64,000 bases of DNA, taken from Mucilaginibacter sp. SJ. GTDB taxonomy: Bacteria > Bacteroidota > Bacteroidia > Sphingobacteriales > Sphingobacteriaceae. Under the pieces are notes generated by a model, which was not told the origin of the DNA, ran no database searches, and worked only from the letters and a program-made list of their open reading frames with translations. Location: the NCBI RefSeq assembly GCF_028993635.1, contig NZ_CP118631.1, positions 4,650,001 to 4,714,000 of the forward strand, read 5' to 3'. The position numbers and the translations under genes were made by a program. Positions 39,944 to 48,296 of this stretch are shown piece after piece (position 1 is the first letter of the stretch; the number at the start of each line of letters is the position of its first letter).

Positions 39944-41782
39944 TTAAATTATCCCAAACAACGATCCTCCCTTTTCGCCCAGCTTATCAACTGTTTTTTC
40001 TACCTCCGGCACCCGCTCCAACACGGGGGCATGATGTGGTTTTATCCGGGCATCAATAATCAGCGGACCTTTACAACCCCAGTGCTTGTGCTCAGTAAAG
40101 CTGCCAAGTCCGTAAATATCGTGCGATGGATTACTGCGGGTAAAGGTTACCCAGACGAAATTGTTAATGGTTTGGGCGGCGAAACCGGCATCATCACAAA
40201 GTACCATTAAAGGCAAGCCGGTAGGGTCTTCATCCTGCAGGCTGTATTCTATAATGCTGATTATATTATCGATGTCCTTGTGATTTACATGTTTGGGCAC
40301 TTCAACCATGAGCACACCGGGTATAGCCATTTTATAAGCGCTAATTGGGCGGGGAAGACTAAACCAATCGGGCAGCTCAGCCCACAGTTCACGTTTGATT
40401 TCGCCGGCAATCGTAATGGCTACTTTGCTACCCGAGTTTAGGCCTTCGCCGCTATAGTCAAGTGTATCGATAGTGGTGTTGGTGTGAAAATGCAGGTCGC
40501 GGGTAAGGTCTATCCTTTGCAGGACGTGCTTCATGAAGCCGCCCACATTATTCACATTAAGTTTAGGGTCATCCTCCTGCGCCGCAATAAACAGGTATTT
40601 TGCGAGGCTCAATTGTCCTTTACCCAGTATATGATTGGCAATAGTAACTATCTCCTGTGGCTTGCGCTCTTTAAGATAAGGGGTATAGCGCTCGCTGCCA
40701 ATGGCAAAAAGCAGGGGATGTACACCTGCCGCGTCAACTGCGTTAACGGCATGCAGGCCGGGAATTTCTTTGGGAATAGCCGAGCCTGTAATTTCATGTA
40801 TCAGTGCCCCAAAGCTGGTATCCTCCTGCGGCGGGCGGCCAACCACGGTGAACGACCATACAGCATCTTTACGGTGATAAACGTTATGTACTTTCATCAG
40901 CGGGAAAGGATGTACCAAACTGTAATAGCCCAAATGATCGCCAAAGGGGCCTTCAGGTTTATTTTCGTGCGGCATAACTGTGCCGGTTATCACAAAATCA
41001 GCATCAGTCGAAATGCAGAAACCTTCAGCATCATAAAAATAGCGGAAACGGCGGTTGCCTAACGCGCCGGCGAAAGTCATTTCTGATAAGCCTTCGGGCA
41101 GGGGCATTACCGCAGCCACAGGGTGCGCCGGTGGACCGCCCACAAAGATGCTCACCTTTAAGGGCTGTCCTTTGGCATTGGCTTTGGTTTGATGCACACC
41201 AATACCCCGGTGGATCTGGTAGTGCAAACCGATCTCGTTGTTTTGGATATAGTCATTACCGGCAAGTTGGATGCGGTACATGCCCAGGTTGGCGTTCATA
41301 ATGCCCGGTTGATCGGCATCCTCAGTATATACCTGGGGCATGGTAACAAACGGGCCGCCATCCATAGGCCAGTTTACAATTTGCGGGATATCACTGATGT
41401 TGCATTTGCCAAATTTAACAGGTGCGCCTGCACCGCTTTTCATAGGCAATGCCGAGAGCGCCGTTAAGCCAACACCTGCATATTTAAAAGGGTTTTTGAT
41501 GGCTTTTATTGGATCATTTTTTATATCGACCAGAACCTTGATCTTTTCGAGCGTGTCCCTGAATATGAATTTCGACCTGTCGAGCGTACCAAACAGATTG
41601 GATACCGCTGGAAAACGGCTTCCTTTTACATTTTCAAATAATATGGCCGGGCCTTCGTTTTCAAATACACGCAGGTGTATGGCCGCCATTTGCAGGTAAG
41701 GATCAACCTGTTCCTTAACGCGTATTAAGTGGCCGTTTTTTTCGAGATCGGCAATGCAGGCTTGTAAACTTGAGTAACCCAT
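39944..41782 (-). CDS. UbiD-family decarboxylase (menaquinone type)
   Basis: The 612-residue protein is a UbiD-family prFMN-dependent decarboxylase. Family segments are GPAILFENVKGSRFPAVSNL (about 39-58), GMYRIQLAGNDYIQNNEIGL followed by HYQIHRGIGVH (prFMN and metal site), and ENKPEGPFGDHLGYYSLVHP with the catalytic acid. The C-terminal MVLCDDAGFAAQTINNFVWV and GPLIIDARIKPHH are also typical. In Bacteroidota this long form is usually linked to the futalosine route of menaquinone synthesis. The substrate is inferred, and I see no other menaquinone gene in the window. Confidence 0.88.
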   Translation of the reverse strand: MGYSSLQACIADLEKNGHLIRVKEQVDPYLQMAAIHLRVFENEGPAILFENVKGSRFPAVSNLFGTLDRSKFIFRDTLEKIKVLVDIKNDPIKAIKNPFKYAGVGLTALSALPMKSGAGAPVKFGKCNISDIPQIVNWPMDGGPFVTMPQVYTEDADQPGIMNANLGMYRIQLAGNDYIQNNEIGLHYQIHRGIGVHQTKANAKGQPLKVSIFVGGPPAHPVAAVMPLPEGLSEMTFAGALGNRRFRYFYDAEGFCISTDADFVITGTVMPHENKPEGPFGDHLGYYSLVHPFPLMKVHNVYHRKDAVWSFTVVGRPPQEDTSFGALIHEITGSAIPKEIPGLHAVNAVDAAGVHPLLFAIGSERYTPYLKERKPQEIVTIANHILGKGQLSLAKYLFIAAQEDDPKLNVNNVGGFMKHVLQRIDLTRDLHFHTNTTIDTLDYSGEGLNSGSKVAITIAGEIKRELWAELPDWFSLPRPISAYKMAIPGVLMVEVPKHVNHKDIDNIISIIEYSLQDEDPTGLPLMVLCDDAGFAAQTINNFVWVTFTRSNPSHDIYGLGSFTEHKHWGCKGPLIIDARIKPHHAPVLERVPEVEKTVDKLGEKGGSLFGII

Positions 41783-41803
41783 GCGGCGAAATTAAGAAAT
41801 TAG

Positions 41804-41837
41804 TTCATTGGGTCATTCATTTCATTGAGTCATTGAC
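41804..41837. repeat. TCATT repeat unit between ubiD-family and TSUP genes
   Basis: Short units TCATTGGGTCATT and TCATTGAGTCATT lie between the two divergent genes. The same ATGAC/GTCAT family occurs at 42770-42867 and 63378-63565. Confidence 0.5.
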
Positions 41838-41930
41838 ATTTCAGGTAGGTTTCATACTCAATTAACATAGGGAACGTTCAATCACCTAATGATAAAATCC
41901 TTACTTTAGCCGGTAAATATCAATTACCCT

Positions 41931-42767
41931 ATGTCGGTAACAGTACTAACGCTTATTATACTTGTTGGGTCGTATTTGGCGGGTTTGCTGGGCTCGTTAA
42001 CCGGGTTGGGCGGAGGGGTTGTTATTATTCCGCTGCTTACTATTTTACTTGGGGTGGATATTCAGTACGCCATCGGGGCTTCTCTGATCTCGGTTATTGC
42101 CACATCATCAGGTTCGGCAGCAGCTTATGTTAAAGAAGGGATCACCAATATCAGGCTGGGGATGTTCCTGGAGATTGCCACAACGGCCGGTGCTATGGTT
42201 GGTGCATTGATAGCCATTTATATTCCCACAAATTTTATAGCTGTTTTATTTGGTGTCATCCTGATCTTATCAGCGGTAATGTCATTAAAAAAGAAGGCAG
42301 AACATATTCATCAGCAAAAAAGTGAATTGGCCGAAAAACTAAAACTGAACGGCAGTTTCCCCGGCCCTGCAGGCGAGATTACTTATTCGGTAAGAAATGT
42401 AGGCGGTGGATTTTTCATGATGCTTTTTGCAGGCGTAATATCAGGATTGCTGGGCATAGGTTCGGGAGCGCTGAAGGTTTTGGCGATGGATGGCATTATG
42501 CGCATCCCTTTTAAGGTATCAACTACTACCAGTAATTTTATGATAGGGGTTACCGCAGCAGCAAGCGCGGTAGTTTATTTGCAACGGGGGTACATTGATC
42601 CGGGCCTTTCCATGCCGGTAGCCATAGGGGTTTTATTAGGTGCCTTAAGCGGATCAAAGATATTGGTACATACTTCATCGTCGGGATGGCTACGTGTAGT
42701 TTTTGCCGTGGTGGTTACCTTTTTGGCATCGCAAATGATATATAAAGGAATCACTGGTAATATATAG
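41931..42767 (+). CDS. TSUP (TauE/SafE) family membrane permease
   Basis: The 278-residue membrane protein has about eight helices in two homologous halves. Each half starts with the family's glycine-rich motif: YLAGLLGSLTGLGGGVVIIP (about 15-34) and GVISGLLGIGSGALKVLAM (about 167-185). TSUP permeases move sulfite, sulfonates or other small organic anions. A DUF1634 membrane protein follows 105 bp downstream in the same direction, a pairing commonly seen in bacteria and one that suggests a joint complex. The substrate is not readable. Confidence 0.9.
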   Translation: MSVTVLTLIILVGSYLAGLLGSLTGLGGGVVIIPLLTILLGVDIQYAIGASLISVIATSSGSAAAYVKEGITNIRLGMFLEIATTAGAMVGALIAIYIPTNFIAVLFGVILILSAVMSLKKKAEHIHQQKSELAEKLKLNGSFPGPAGEITYSVRNVGGGFFMMLFAGVISGLLGIGSGALKVLAMDGIMRIPFKVSTTTSNFMIGVTAAASAVVYLQRGYIDPGLSMPVAIGVLLGALSGSKILVHTSSSGWLRVVFAVVVTFLASQMIYKGITGNI

Positions 42768-42871
42768 TCATTGGGGCATTGCGTCATTAAGTCATTTTTG
42801 TATGGCGTTGAAATGGAATGACTGTTCGATATGATAAGAAAAATGACATAATGACCTAATGACCAAAGGAA
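42768..42871. repeat. GTCATT/AATGAC repeat spacer
   Basis: GTCATTGGGGCATTGCGTCATT-like units (just after 42767) and AATGACATAATGACCTAATG (about 42844-42863) face each other in inverted orientation, with non-repeat DNA between. The transcript of the TSUP/DUF1634 pair could fold here. Confidence 0.5.
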
Positions 42872-43255
42872 ATGACTAAAAAGTTTAGAGATACCGATAT
42901 GCAGGCCGTAATAGGCTGGATACTGCGCGCTGGGGTGCTGGTATCAATGAGTGTTATTTTTATTGGTGGGGTTATTTACCTGTACAGGCACGGGCAAACC
43001 CATGTTAATTACAGCAAGTTTGTTGGTGTGCCCGATTTTGTGAGTAATCCTGGTGGCATTATACACGGTATTTTTACTTTACGCGGCCGGGCAATTATAC
43101 AGGCAGGGATAATTTTGCTGATAGCTACGCCGGTTATCAGGGTATTATTTTCGGCCATTGGCTTTGTTATGGAAAAAGATTACTTGTACACAGCCATCAC
43201 TGTACTTGTGTTGCTTATTATTTTAACCAGTATGATAAGCGGTCACGCAGGCTGA
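42872..43255 (+). CDS. DUF1634 membrane protein, partner of the TSUP permease
   Basis: The 127-residue protein has three membrane helices at about 10-35 (VIGWILRAGVLVSMSVIFIG), 70-92 and 98-120. The motif DTDMQAVIGWILRAGV at the start and IHGIFTLRGRAIIQAGIILL in the middle fit DUF1634. These proteins are usually encoded beside TSUP permeases, as here. Function is unknown. Confidence 0.85.
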   Translation: MTKKFRDTDMQAVIGWILRAGVLVSMSVIFIGGVIYLYRHGQTHVNYSKFVGVPDFVSNPGGIIHGIFTLRGRAIIQAGIILLIATPVIRVLFSAIGFVMEKDYLYTAITVLVLLIILTSMISGHAG

Positions 43256-43298
43256 TATTTTAAAAACTTTTTTGTATTTAATATAGTATATATAATAA

Positions 43299-43526
43299 AT
43301 GCAACGACGTACAGTACAATCATCGGCTTTAAGCAGCGTTGGCTATGATCCTGACGCCCGCATCCTTGAACTTGAATTTCGGGAAAATGGCGGTGTGTGG
43401 CAATACTTCGGTTTTCCTTTATCTGCTTATAACAAGTTTATTAACTCCGAATCGCTTGGGCATTTTTTTGTCACACGTATAAAAGGCAAATATCCTGAGT
43501 TAAAGGTTAGGTATGCACATTATTAA
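43299..43526 (+). CDS. KTSC-domain protein
   Basis: The 75-residue protein fits the KTSC domain: SSALSSVGYDPDARILELEF, then VWQYFGFPLSAYNKFINSES, then GHFFVTRIKGKYPE. The C-terminal Lys-x-Tyr pattern of the family is present, while the classical Lys-Thr-Ser-Cys residues are only partly recognisable. The domain is linked to RNA- or nucleic-acid-related proteins, but its role is unknown. Its last four bases overlap the stop of the minus-strand outer-membrane protein gene. Confidence 0.8.
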   Translation: MQRRTVQSSALSSVGYDPDARILELEFRENGGVWQYFGFPLSAYNKFINSESLGHFFVTRIKGKYPELKVRYAHY

Positions 43527-45967
43527 TTTCCGGTGCGGCGGCGCTCGTCATCATTACCCGTATTGCGTTTATTAGCCGATTTAATGGTGCTTTTGCCAAA
43601 ACGATAGGTGAAATTGAGCCTTACAATGCGCGTATCGCGTTTGTTTACCTCCGAAAGATCAATGTTTTGATAGCTGGCATGGTTGCGCCCCCTGTCGGTA
43701 TTAAATACATCGTTCAGTGCTAATTTAATAGTAGCCCGCTTATCTAATATTTGCTTGCTGATACCCGCATTTACCGAATAGCTTGCTTTTAATTCATTGA
43801 TACCATAAATAGTTGGGGTTTCATACCTGCCCGATATTTCGCCAAGTAATGTACTGGCGATGGTGAAGTTTTGTGTGCTGCCAAAAATAATATCCTGCTT
43901 GCCCCTGTCAAAATCCCCGTTTTGCGCGTAAGCTTTGTAGCGTACATAAATAGCATCAAGATTAAAACTGGCCGACCACCACCTGGTAAATTGTACAGGC
44001 GCGTAAAATGAAGCCCCGTAAACAAAGATCTGCCCGAAGTTTTTCCGGATAGTTATGTTAACCTTAGTCGAATCGTTTTGCTGATATACCGGAAAATCAT
44101 AAGCATTATTAGTAACTGTATAATAAAGTTCGGTTGAAAAGGTTTGATTATAGGTATGGGTGATCTGTATAGTATTGGTATATTCCGGCTTTAATTGAGG
44201 GTTGCCTGCACGATAATCGTACAGATCGGTATAATACAAAAATGGGTTAATATCTTCATAAAGCGGCCTGTGAATACCTCGGTTATAACCAATACCGATG
44301 ATGTTTTTTTTATCGGCCTCATAACTTATTTGTGCCTGCGGAAAAAGGTTAAAATAATTATTGGTATTTATTGCCGGTACCCGCTCATTTAATCCCCATG
44401 ATTTACCGGTTGCATGAGTGTTTTCGGCACGTATACCTGCCGTGATATCCAATTTGCCTATTTTATTTATGTAATTGATATACCCGGCGCTCACCGCTTC
44501 GGTATAAAGAAACCTGTTGCTGAACCTGGCGTCGGCCTTATATAGGTTGTTTACTTTGGGACCGAAAATGAGGTTATTGTTGCTGCTGGCATTGTTATAT
44601 TTAATACCGGCCTCCAATCGTGAGGTTTTATTTAAGGGGTTAATAAAATCAACTTTTGATGTCCAGATGTGGATATCCGATGGTGAAAGGTTTTCCAACT
44701 CAAGGTCATCGCGGTAAGTATTGCCCGCCGGGGTAAAAAAGCTATTGGTAATAAACTCATTCGAGTGGCGGGTGTAGGTTGAATAGTTACCATCTACCGA
44801 GATACTGCGGCCGCTTTTATCCAATACCGCGTTATAATTGATATTGTAGTTTAAATAGCTGCTGCCTCTGTCAAGGGTTGAACGGGCCCTGATTATCGAA
44901 TCGAGCCGGTGTTGATTGCTGATGTACAGGTTGTTGTGCTTTATAAAATCATCACTCCTGACAATGCCGCTTACCAAAAAGCCTATAGTTTGCTTGGGGG
45001 TGATGGTATAATCGGCCCCTATTTTAAAGTTGTAATTAGTGGTTTTTTGGATATTGTTATAATCAACATCGTAATTGCTCAGGGTTTCGTTATAAGTAAT
45101 ATTACGGTTGGTTGTAATAGTGCGTGTGCCTTTATTATTGTCGTAAGTATAATTTCCAAAAATATTGAGCTTGCTGGTGCGGTTATTGAAAACAATGCCT
45201 GCTGTACTTTTGTAATATTTTCCATAGCCTGCCATAGAGGTAACCGTACCGTTGGTACCCAGGTTTTTACCCTTTTTTAAAATGATGTTGATGATACCTC
45301 CGCCCGAGGCGTCATATTTGGCCGAGGGGCTGCTGATCATTTCAACCTGGTCGATAGTGCTGCTTTGCATACTGCGGAGCAAGCTGGTAAGATCATCGCC
45401 GGTAAGGTTGGTAGGTTTGCCGTCGATGGTTATTAATGCTGCTTGTCTGCCGTTAATACTTAAAGTTTCGTTGCTGTTAACCCTTACCCCGGGTGATTGC
45501 CTTAGGATATCAAAGGCCGAATTTCCCTCAGCCAGGATGCTGTTTTGTACACTTAATACAATTTTGCCGGGCTTTACTTCTATGTAAGGCTTCCGGCCAA
45601 CTACTTTAACTTCCTGCAGTTGGTTGTCTGAAAGTTTTAAAACAATATCATTGGCAGTTATTATTTGACCTGCGTTAACTTTATATGGCCCGGTATAAAC
45701 TTTTACGTATCCTATTTTACTGATGAGTATTAAATAGCTGTCGGGATGCAGCCCGGTAAATTCAAACTGTCCATTTTTATTTACCAGGTTTGATTTTAAT
45801 ATAGATGAGTCGGCAGCGGAAAGGAGAATGGCTGTAGCTGCATCGGCGGGCTGATTATTTTCTGTTAAAACTTTACCCTGTATTATTGAAGATTTTGTTT
45901 GGGCGAACGAAATACAATACCCTCCCGCCAGGAATGCAAAAAATAAGCCTGCTATTAAAACCCTCAT
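43523..45967 (-). CDS. TonB-dependent-type outer-membrane beta-barrel protein
   Basis: The 814-residue protein has a signal peptide (about 1-23, LIAGLFFAFLAGGYCISFAQ). A carboxypeptidase-regulatory-like beta sandwich lies at about 28-105, a plug-like region at about 110-225 (SAFDILRQSPGVRVNSNETL), and a large C-terminal barrel of the OMP_b-brl_3 type (about 350-800) ends FTYRFGKSTIKSA. Many such barrels import unknown ligands or act as sensors without a SusD partner, and none is here. A 286-bp AT-rich gap upstream carries a dyad (ATACAATA at 46028-46035 with TATTGTAT at 46052-46059) that could be an operator. Confidence 0.88.
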   Translation of the reverse strand: MRVLIAGLFFAFLAGGYCISFAQTKSSIIQGKVLTENNQPADAATAILLSAADSSILKSNLVNKNGQFEFTGLHPDSYLILISKIGYVKVYTGPYKVNAGQIITANDIVLKLSDNQLQEVKVVGRKPYIEVKPGKIVLSVQNSILAEGNSAFDILRQSPGVRVNSNETLSINGRQAALITIDGKPTNLTGDDLTSLLRSMQSSTIDQVEMISSPSAKYDASGGGIINIILKKGKNLGTNGTVTSMAGYGKYYKSTAGIVFNNRTSKLNIFGNYTYDNNKGTRTITTNRNITYNETLSNYDVDYNNIQKTTNYNFKIGADYTITPKQTIGFLVSGIVRSDDFIKHNNLYISNQHRLDSIIRARSTLDRGSSYLNYNINYNAVLDKSGRSISVDGNYSTYTRHSNEFITNSFFTPAGNTYRDDLELENLSPSDIHIWTSKVDFINPLNKTSRLEAGIKYNNASSNNNLIFGPKVNNLYKADARFSNRFLYTEAVSAGYINYINKIGKLDITAGIRAENTHATGKSWGLNERVPAINTNNYFNLFPQAQISYEADKKNIIGIGYNRGIHRPLYEDINPFLYYTDLYDYRAGNPQLKPEYTNTIQITHTYNQTFSTELYYTVTNNAYDFPVYQQNDSTKVNITIRKNFGQIFVYGASFYAPVQFTRWWSASFNLDAIYVRYKAYAQNGDFDRGKQDIIFGSTQNFTIASTLLGEISGRYETPTIYGINELKASYSVNAGISKQILDKRATIKLALNDVFNTDRGRNHASYQNIDLSEVNKRDTRIVRLNFTYRFGKSTIKSANKRNTGNDDERRRTGN

Positions 45968-46253
45968 TAATCAGTAATGTAGAAATTTGCTATAGTTTAA
46001 AAGATTATAAAAATGTACCGCAATATAATACAATATATATAAAATTATATGTATTGTATTGGTATTTTAATTATATAATATAAAAGAATGTTGCAACATT
46101 AGTATGGATTATGCCTGGTAAAAGGTTTTATATTACTGCCGTCAAATATTGTTTACAAAAAATCATGCAATGGTATAAATAAACAAAACAACCTGATTTT
46201 TTCTTTATTTTCGGCCTCAATACATCATCGCACTGTATATTGACCATTATAAC

Positions 46254-47570
46254 ATGAAAAAACTTTGTCTGTTTATATTAGTTGCCTGTTTTGCAGGGAA
46301 TTTATTTGCACAAACACCTCCGGCCAATTATGCTACGGCCTTAAATAAATTTAAACAGCTATACAATAACAATCAGCCGGATAGCATATACAGCATGTTT
46401 GGACCAGAAATGAAGAAGGCACTTACACAAGCCGATTTTAAGAGTACAACTGTGCAGTTAAAAACACAATTGGGCTCATTGCTACAGGCGGATTTTGAAA
46501 GCTACGAAACCCCGATAGCGCATTATAAAGCTACATTTCAGAAAAGTGTTTTTTTATTAAACCTGTCGCTAAATGCCGATAATAAATTTACGGGCCTGTC
46601 ATTAACACCGTACAAAGCGCCGGCTACAACTGCTGCGCCAAGTACGGCGGCGGCTACAAGCATAGTTACCGATCCTTCTTTGGTTGAGTCACCTGTAACG
46701 GTTAAAACTTTGCTGGGCTCAATATCGGGAACGCTGGCTATGCCGAAGGACGCTAACGGTAAAGTGCCATTGGTATTGATCATCGCCGGCTCTGGCCCCA
46801 CAGACAGGGACGGTAACAGTCCGAAACTGGGGCTTCATGCCAATGTTTATAAAATGATCGCTAATGAGCTGGGTAAAAAAGGAATAGCATCACTTCGTTA
46901 CGATAAACGCCTGGTTGGGCAAAGCACAACTTCCATTAAAGAAAACGAGATCAGGTTTGAAGATTATGTGGAGGATGCTGCCGCGCTGCTCAACATGTTT
47001 ACTGCCGACGAACGTTTTTCGAGGGTAATTATACTTGGTCACAGTGAAGGTTCATTGGTGGGGATGATGGCTGCTTTTGATGAGCCTATAAAAGGCTTTA
47101 TATCAGTGGCCGGGGCCGGCGACTCGGCCGATAAAATCCTTACTGAGCAAATGAAATCGCAACCCGCGTTTATATCAGATGGTTTTAATCGCATGCTTGA
47201 CAGCCTGAAGCGGGGTAAAACAACCGATAATATCGACCCTGCACTGTACTTTATTGCCAGGCCAAGTATCCAGAAATACCTGATGTCATGGTTCAGGTAT
47301 AACCCACAGCGCGAGATCAGGAAGGTAAAAGCGCCAATATTGATTATCCAGGGAACAACTGATTTACAGGTAACTGTTGGTGATGCCGAAAAGCTGAAAA
47401 AGGCAAAGTCAGATGCCATACTTGATATTATCCCCAACATGAACCATGTGCTGAAAGAAGCCCCGGCAGATAAGGAAAAGAACAAGGCAACTTATAATGA
47501 GCCTGATTTACCATTGAAACCAGAGTTTGTTGCAGCGATAACTAATTTTGTTTTAAAGACTACGAAGTAA
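46254..47570 (+). CDS. Secreted alpha/beta hydrolase with DUF3887 domain
   Basis: The 438-residue protein has a signal peptide (MKKLCLFILVACFAGNLFAQ). A DUF3887-like domain follows (about 22-110, KFKQLYNNNQPDSIYSMFG), then a Thr/Ala linker and an alpha/beta hydrolase. The hydrolase shows LIIAGSGPTDRDGNSP (about 174-189), the nucleophile elbow GHSEGS near 262-267, a possible catalytic Asp in IQGTTDLQV near 373 and His in NMNHVLKEA near 400. Family members include acyl-transfer and ester-cleaving periplasmic enzymes. The substrate is unknown. Confidence 0.88.
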   Translation: MKKLCLFILVACFAGNLFAQTPPANYATALNKFKQLYNNNQPDSIYSMFGPEMKKALTQADFKSTTVQLKTQLGSLLQADFESYETPIAHYKATFQKSVFLLNLSLNADNKFTGLSLTPYKAPATTAAPSTAAATSIVTDPSLVESPVTVKTLLGSISGTLAMPKDANGKVPLVLIIAGSGPTDRDGNSPKLGLHANVYKMIANELGKKGIASLRYDKRLVGQSTTSIKENEIRFEDYVEDAAALLNMFTADERFSRVIILGHSEGSLVGMMAAFDEPIKGFISVAGAGDSADKILTEQMKSQPAFISDGFNRMLDSLKRGKTTDNIDPALYFIARPSIQKYLMSWFRYNPQREIRKVKAPILIIQGTTDLQVTVGDAEKLKKAKSDAILDIIPNMNHVLKEAPADKEKNKATYNEPDLPLKPEFVAAITNFVLKTTK

Positions 47571-47600
47571 AATATCGAAAATCATGTGATTGCGAGTGAT

Positions 47601-47683
47601 AAGCCCCCTCTAAATCTCCCCCAAAAGGGGAGACTTTTAAAAAGCTTTTGAAGCCCTCTCCTTTGGAGAGGATGGGGTGAGGC
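47601..47683. repeat. Two C/G-rich hairpin repeats
   Basis: CTCCCCC-AAAA-GGGGAG (about 47616-47632) and CCTCTCC-TTT-GGAGAGG (47655-47671) with the tail GATGGGGTGAGG are typical dispersed Bacteroidota hairpin repeats. They lie between the convergent hydrolase and DinB-like genes and may end both transcripts. Confidence 0.6.
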
Positions 47684-47686
47684 TAT

Positions 47687-48157
47687 TTACCAGGCACCCA
47701 ACAACCTCCTGATCACAACGATCTCGGCTACATGATATGCATTATGATCTGCCGCCTGTAAGGCTTCGCGAAGAATGGTTTGCCCATCGCCATGCGGAAT
47801 TTTTTTATAAATATCCCCGCTTTTCACCATTTCTATTAGCTCTTCCAAATCACTGTCAATCTGTTCAAGGCTATTATCCCAGGCTGCATCATCTTTTGGA
47901 GCAAGTTCTTTTGGCCAGTAATCATCGGGCCAGTTTGGTGATTCGTGACTGCCGTCTTTGCTAAATTCAAGCATATCCCACTGGGCTATCCGGATATGTT
48001 CAACCAGTTGCCATATGGTATAAGGAAGCTTATCAACTTTAACCCCACGAAGATTGGGAGGTAAACCATCGAGCGCTTTTTTCAGATCTGCATGTGCGTT
48101 GCCGCCTTGCAGCAAATGCACAATTTCATTTACTAAAACTTTATGTTCATTATTCAT
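47687..48157 (-). CDS. DinB-superfamily protein
   Basis: The 156-residue protein has the four-helix DinB fold. Metal-ligand histidines are likely in QLVEHIRIAQWD (about residue 53) and DHNAYHVAEIVVI (about residues 138 and 142). The start, NNEHKVLVNEIVHLL, and the tail IRRLLGAW are typical for DinB_2 proteins. Members include bacillithiol or mycothiol transferases and stress-induced proteins, but the exact role cannot be read. A GC-rich repeat follows its start upstream. Confidence 0.82.
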   Translation of the reverse strand: MNNEHKVLVNEIVHLLQGGNAHADLKKALDGLPPNLRGVKVDKLPYTIWQLVEHIRIAQWDMLEFSKDGSHESPNWPDDYWPKELAPKDDAAWDNSLEQIDSDLEELIEMVKSGDIYKKIPHGDGQTILREALQAADHNAYHVAEIVVIRRLLGAW

Positions 48158-48188
48158 AGGTAATCCAAATTATAACGACTAATTCTCG

Positions 48189-48214
48189 CACCCCCCTTTA
48201 GGGAGCCGGGGGGC
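48189..48214. repeat. G/C-rich repeat, relative of the murD/murG unit
   Basis: CACCCCCCTTTAGGGAGCCG followed by GGGGGC lies in the non-coding gap between the DinB-like and DUF885 genes. It shares the CACCCCCTT-AGGG-CCGGGGGG skeleton with the units inside murD and murG, supporting a shared dispersed origin. Confidence 0.7.
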
Positions 48215-48296
48215 TTAAAGTAACAAATTCGTCGCCGGTTTGATTTATTTGGCTTAAAAGTTTTAAGTTTATGCTTCATTGTAAAACTCATCAGTT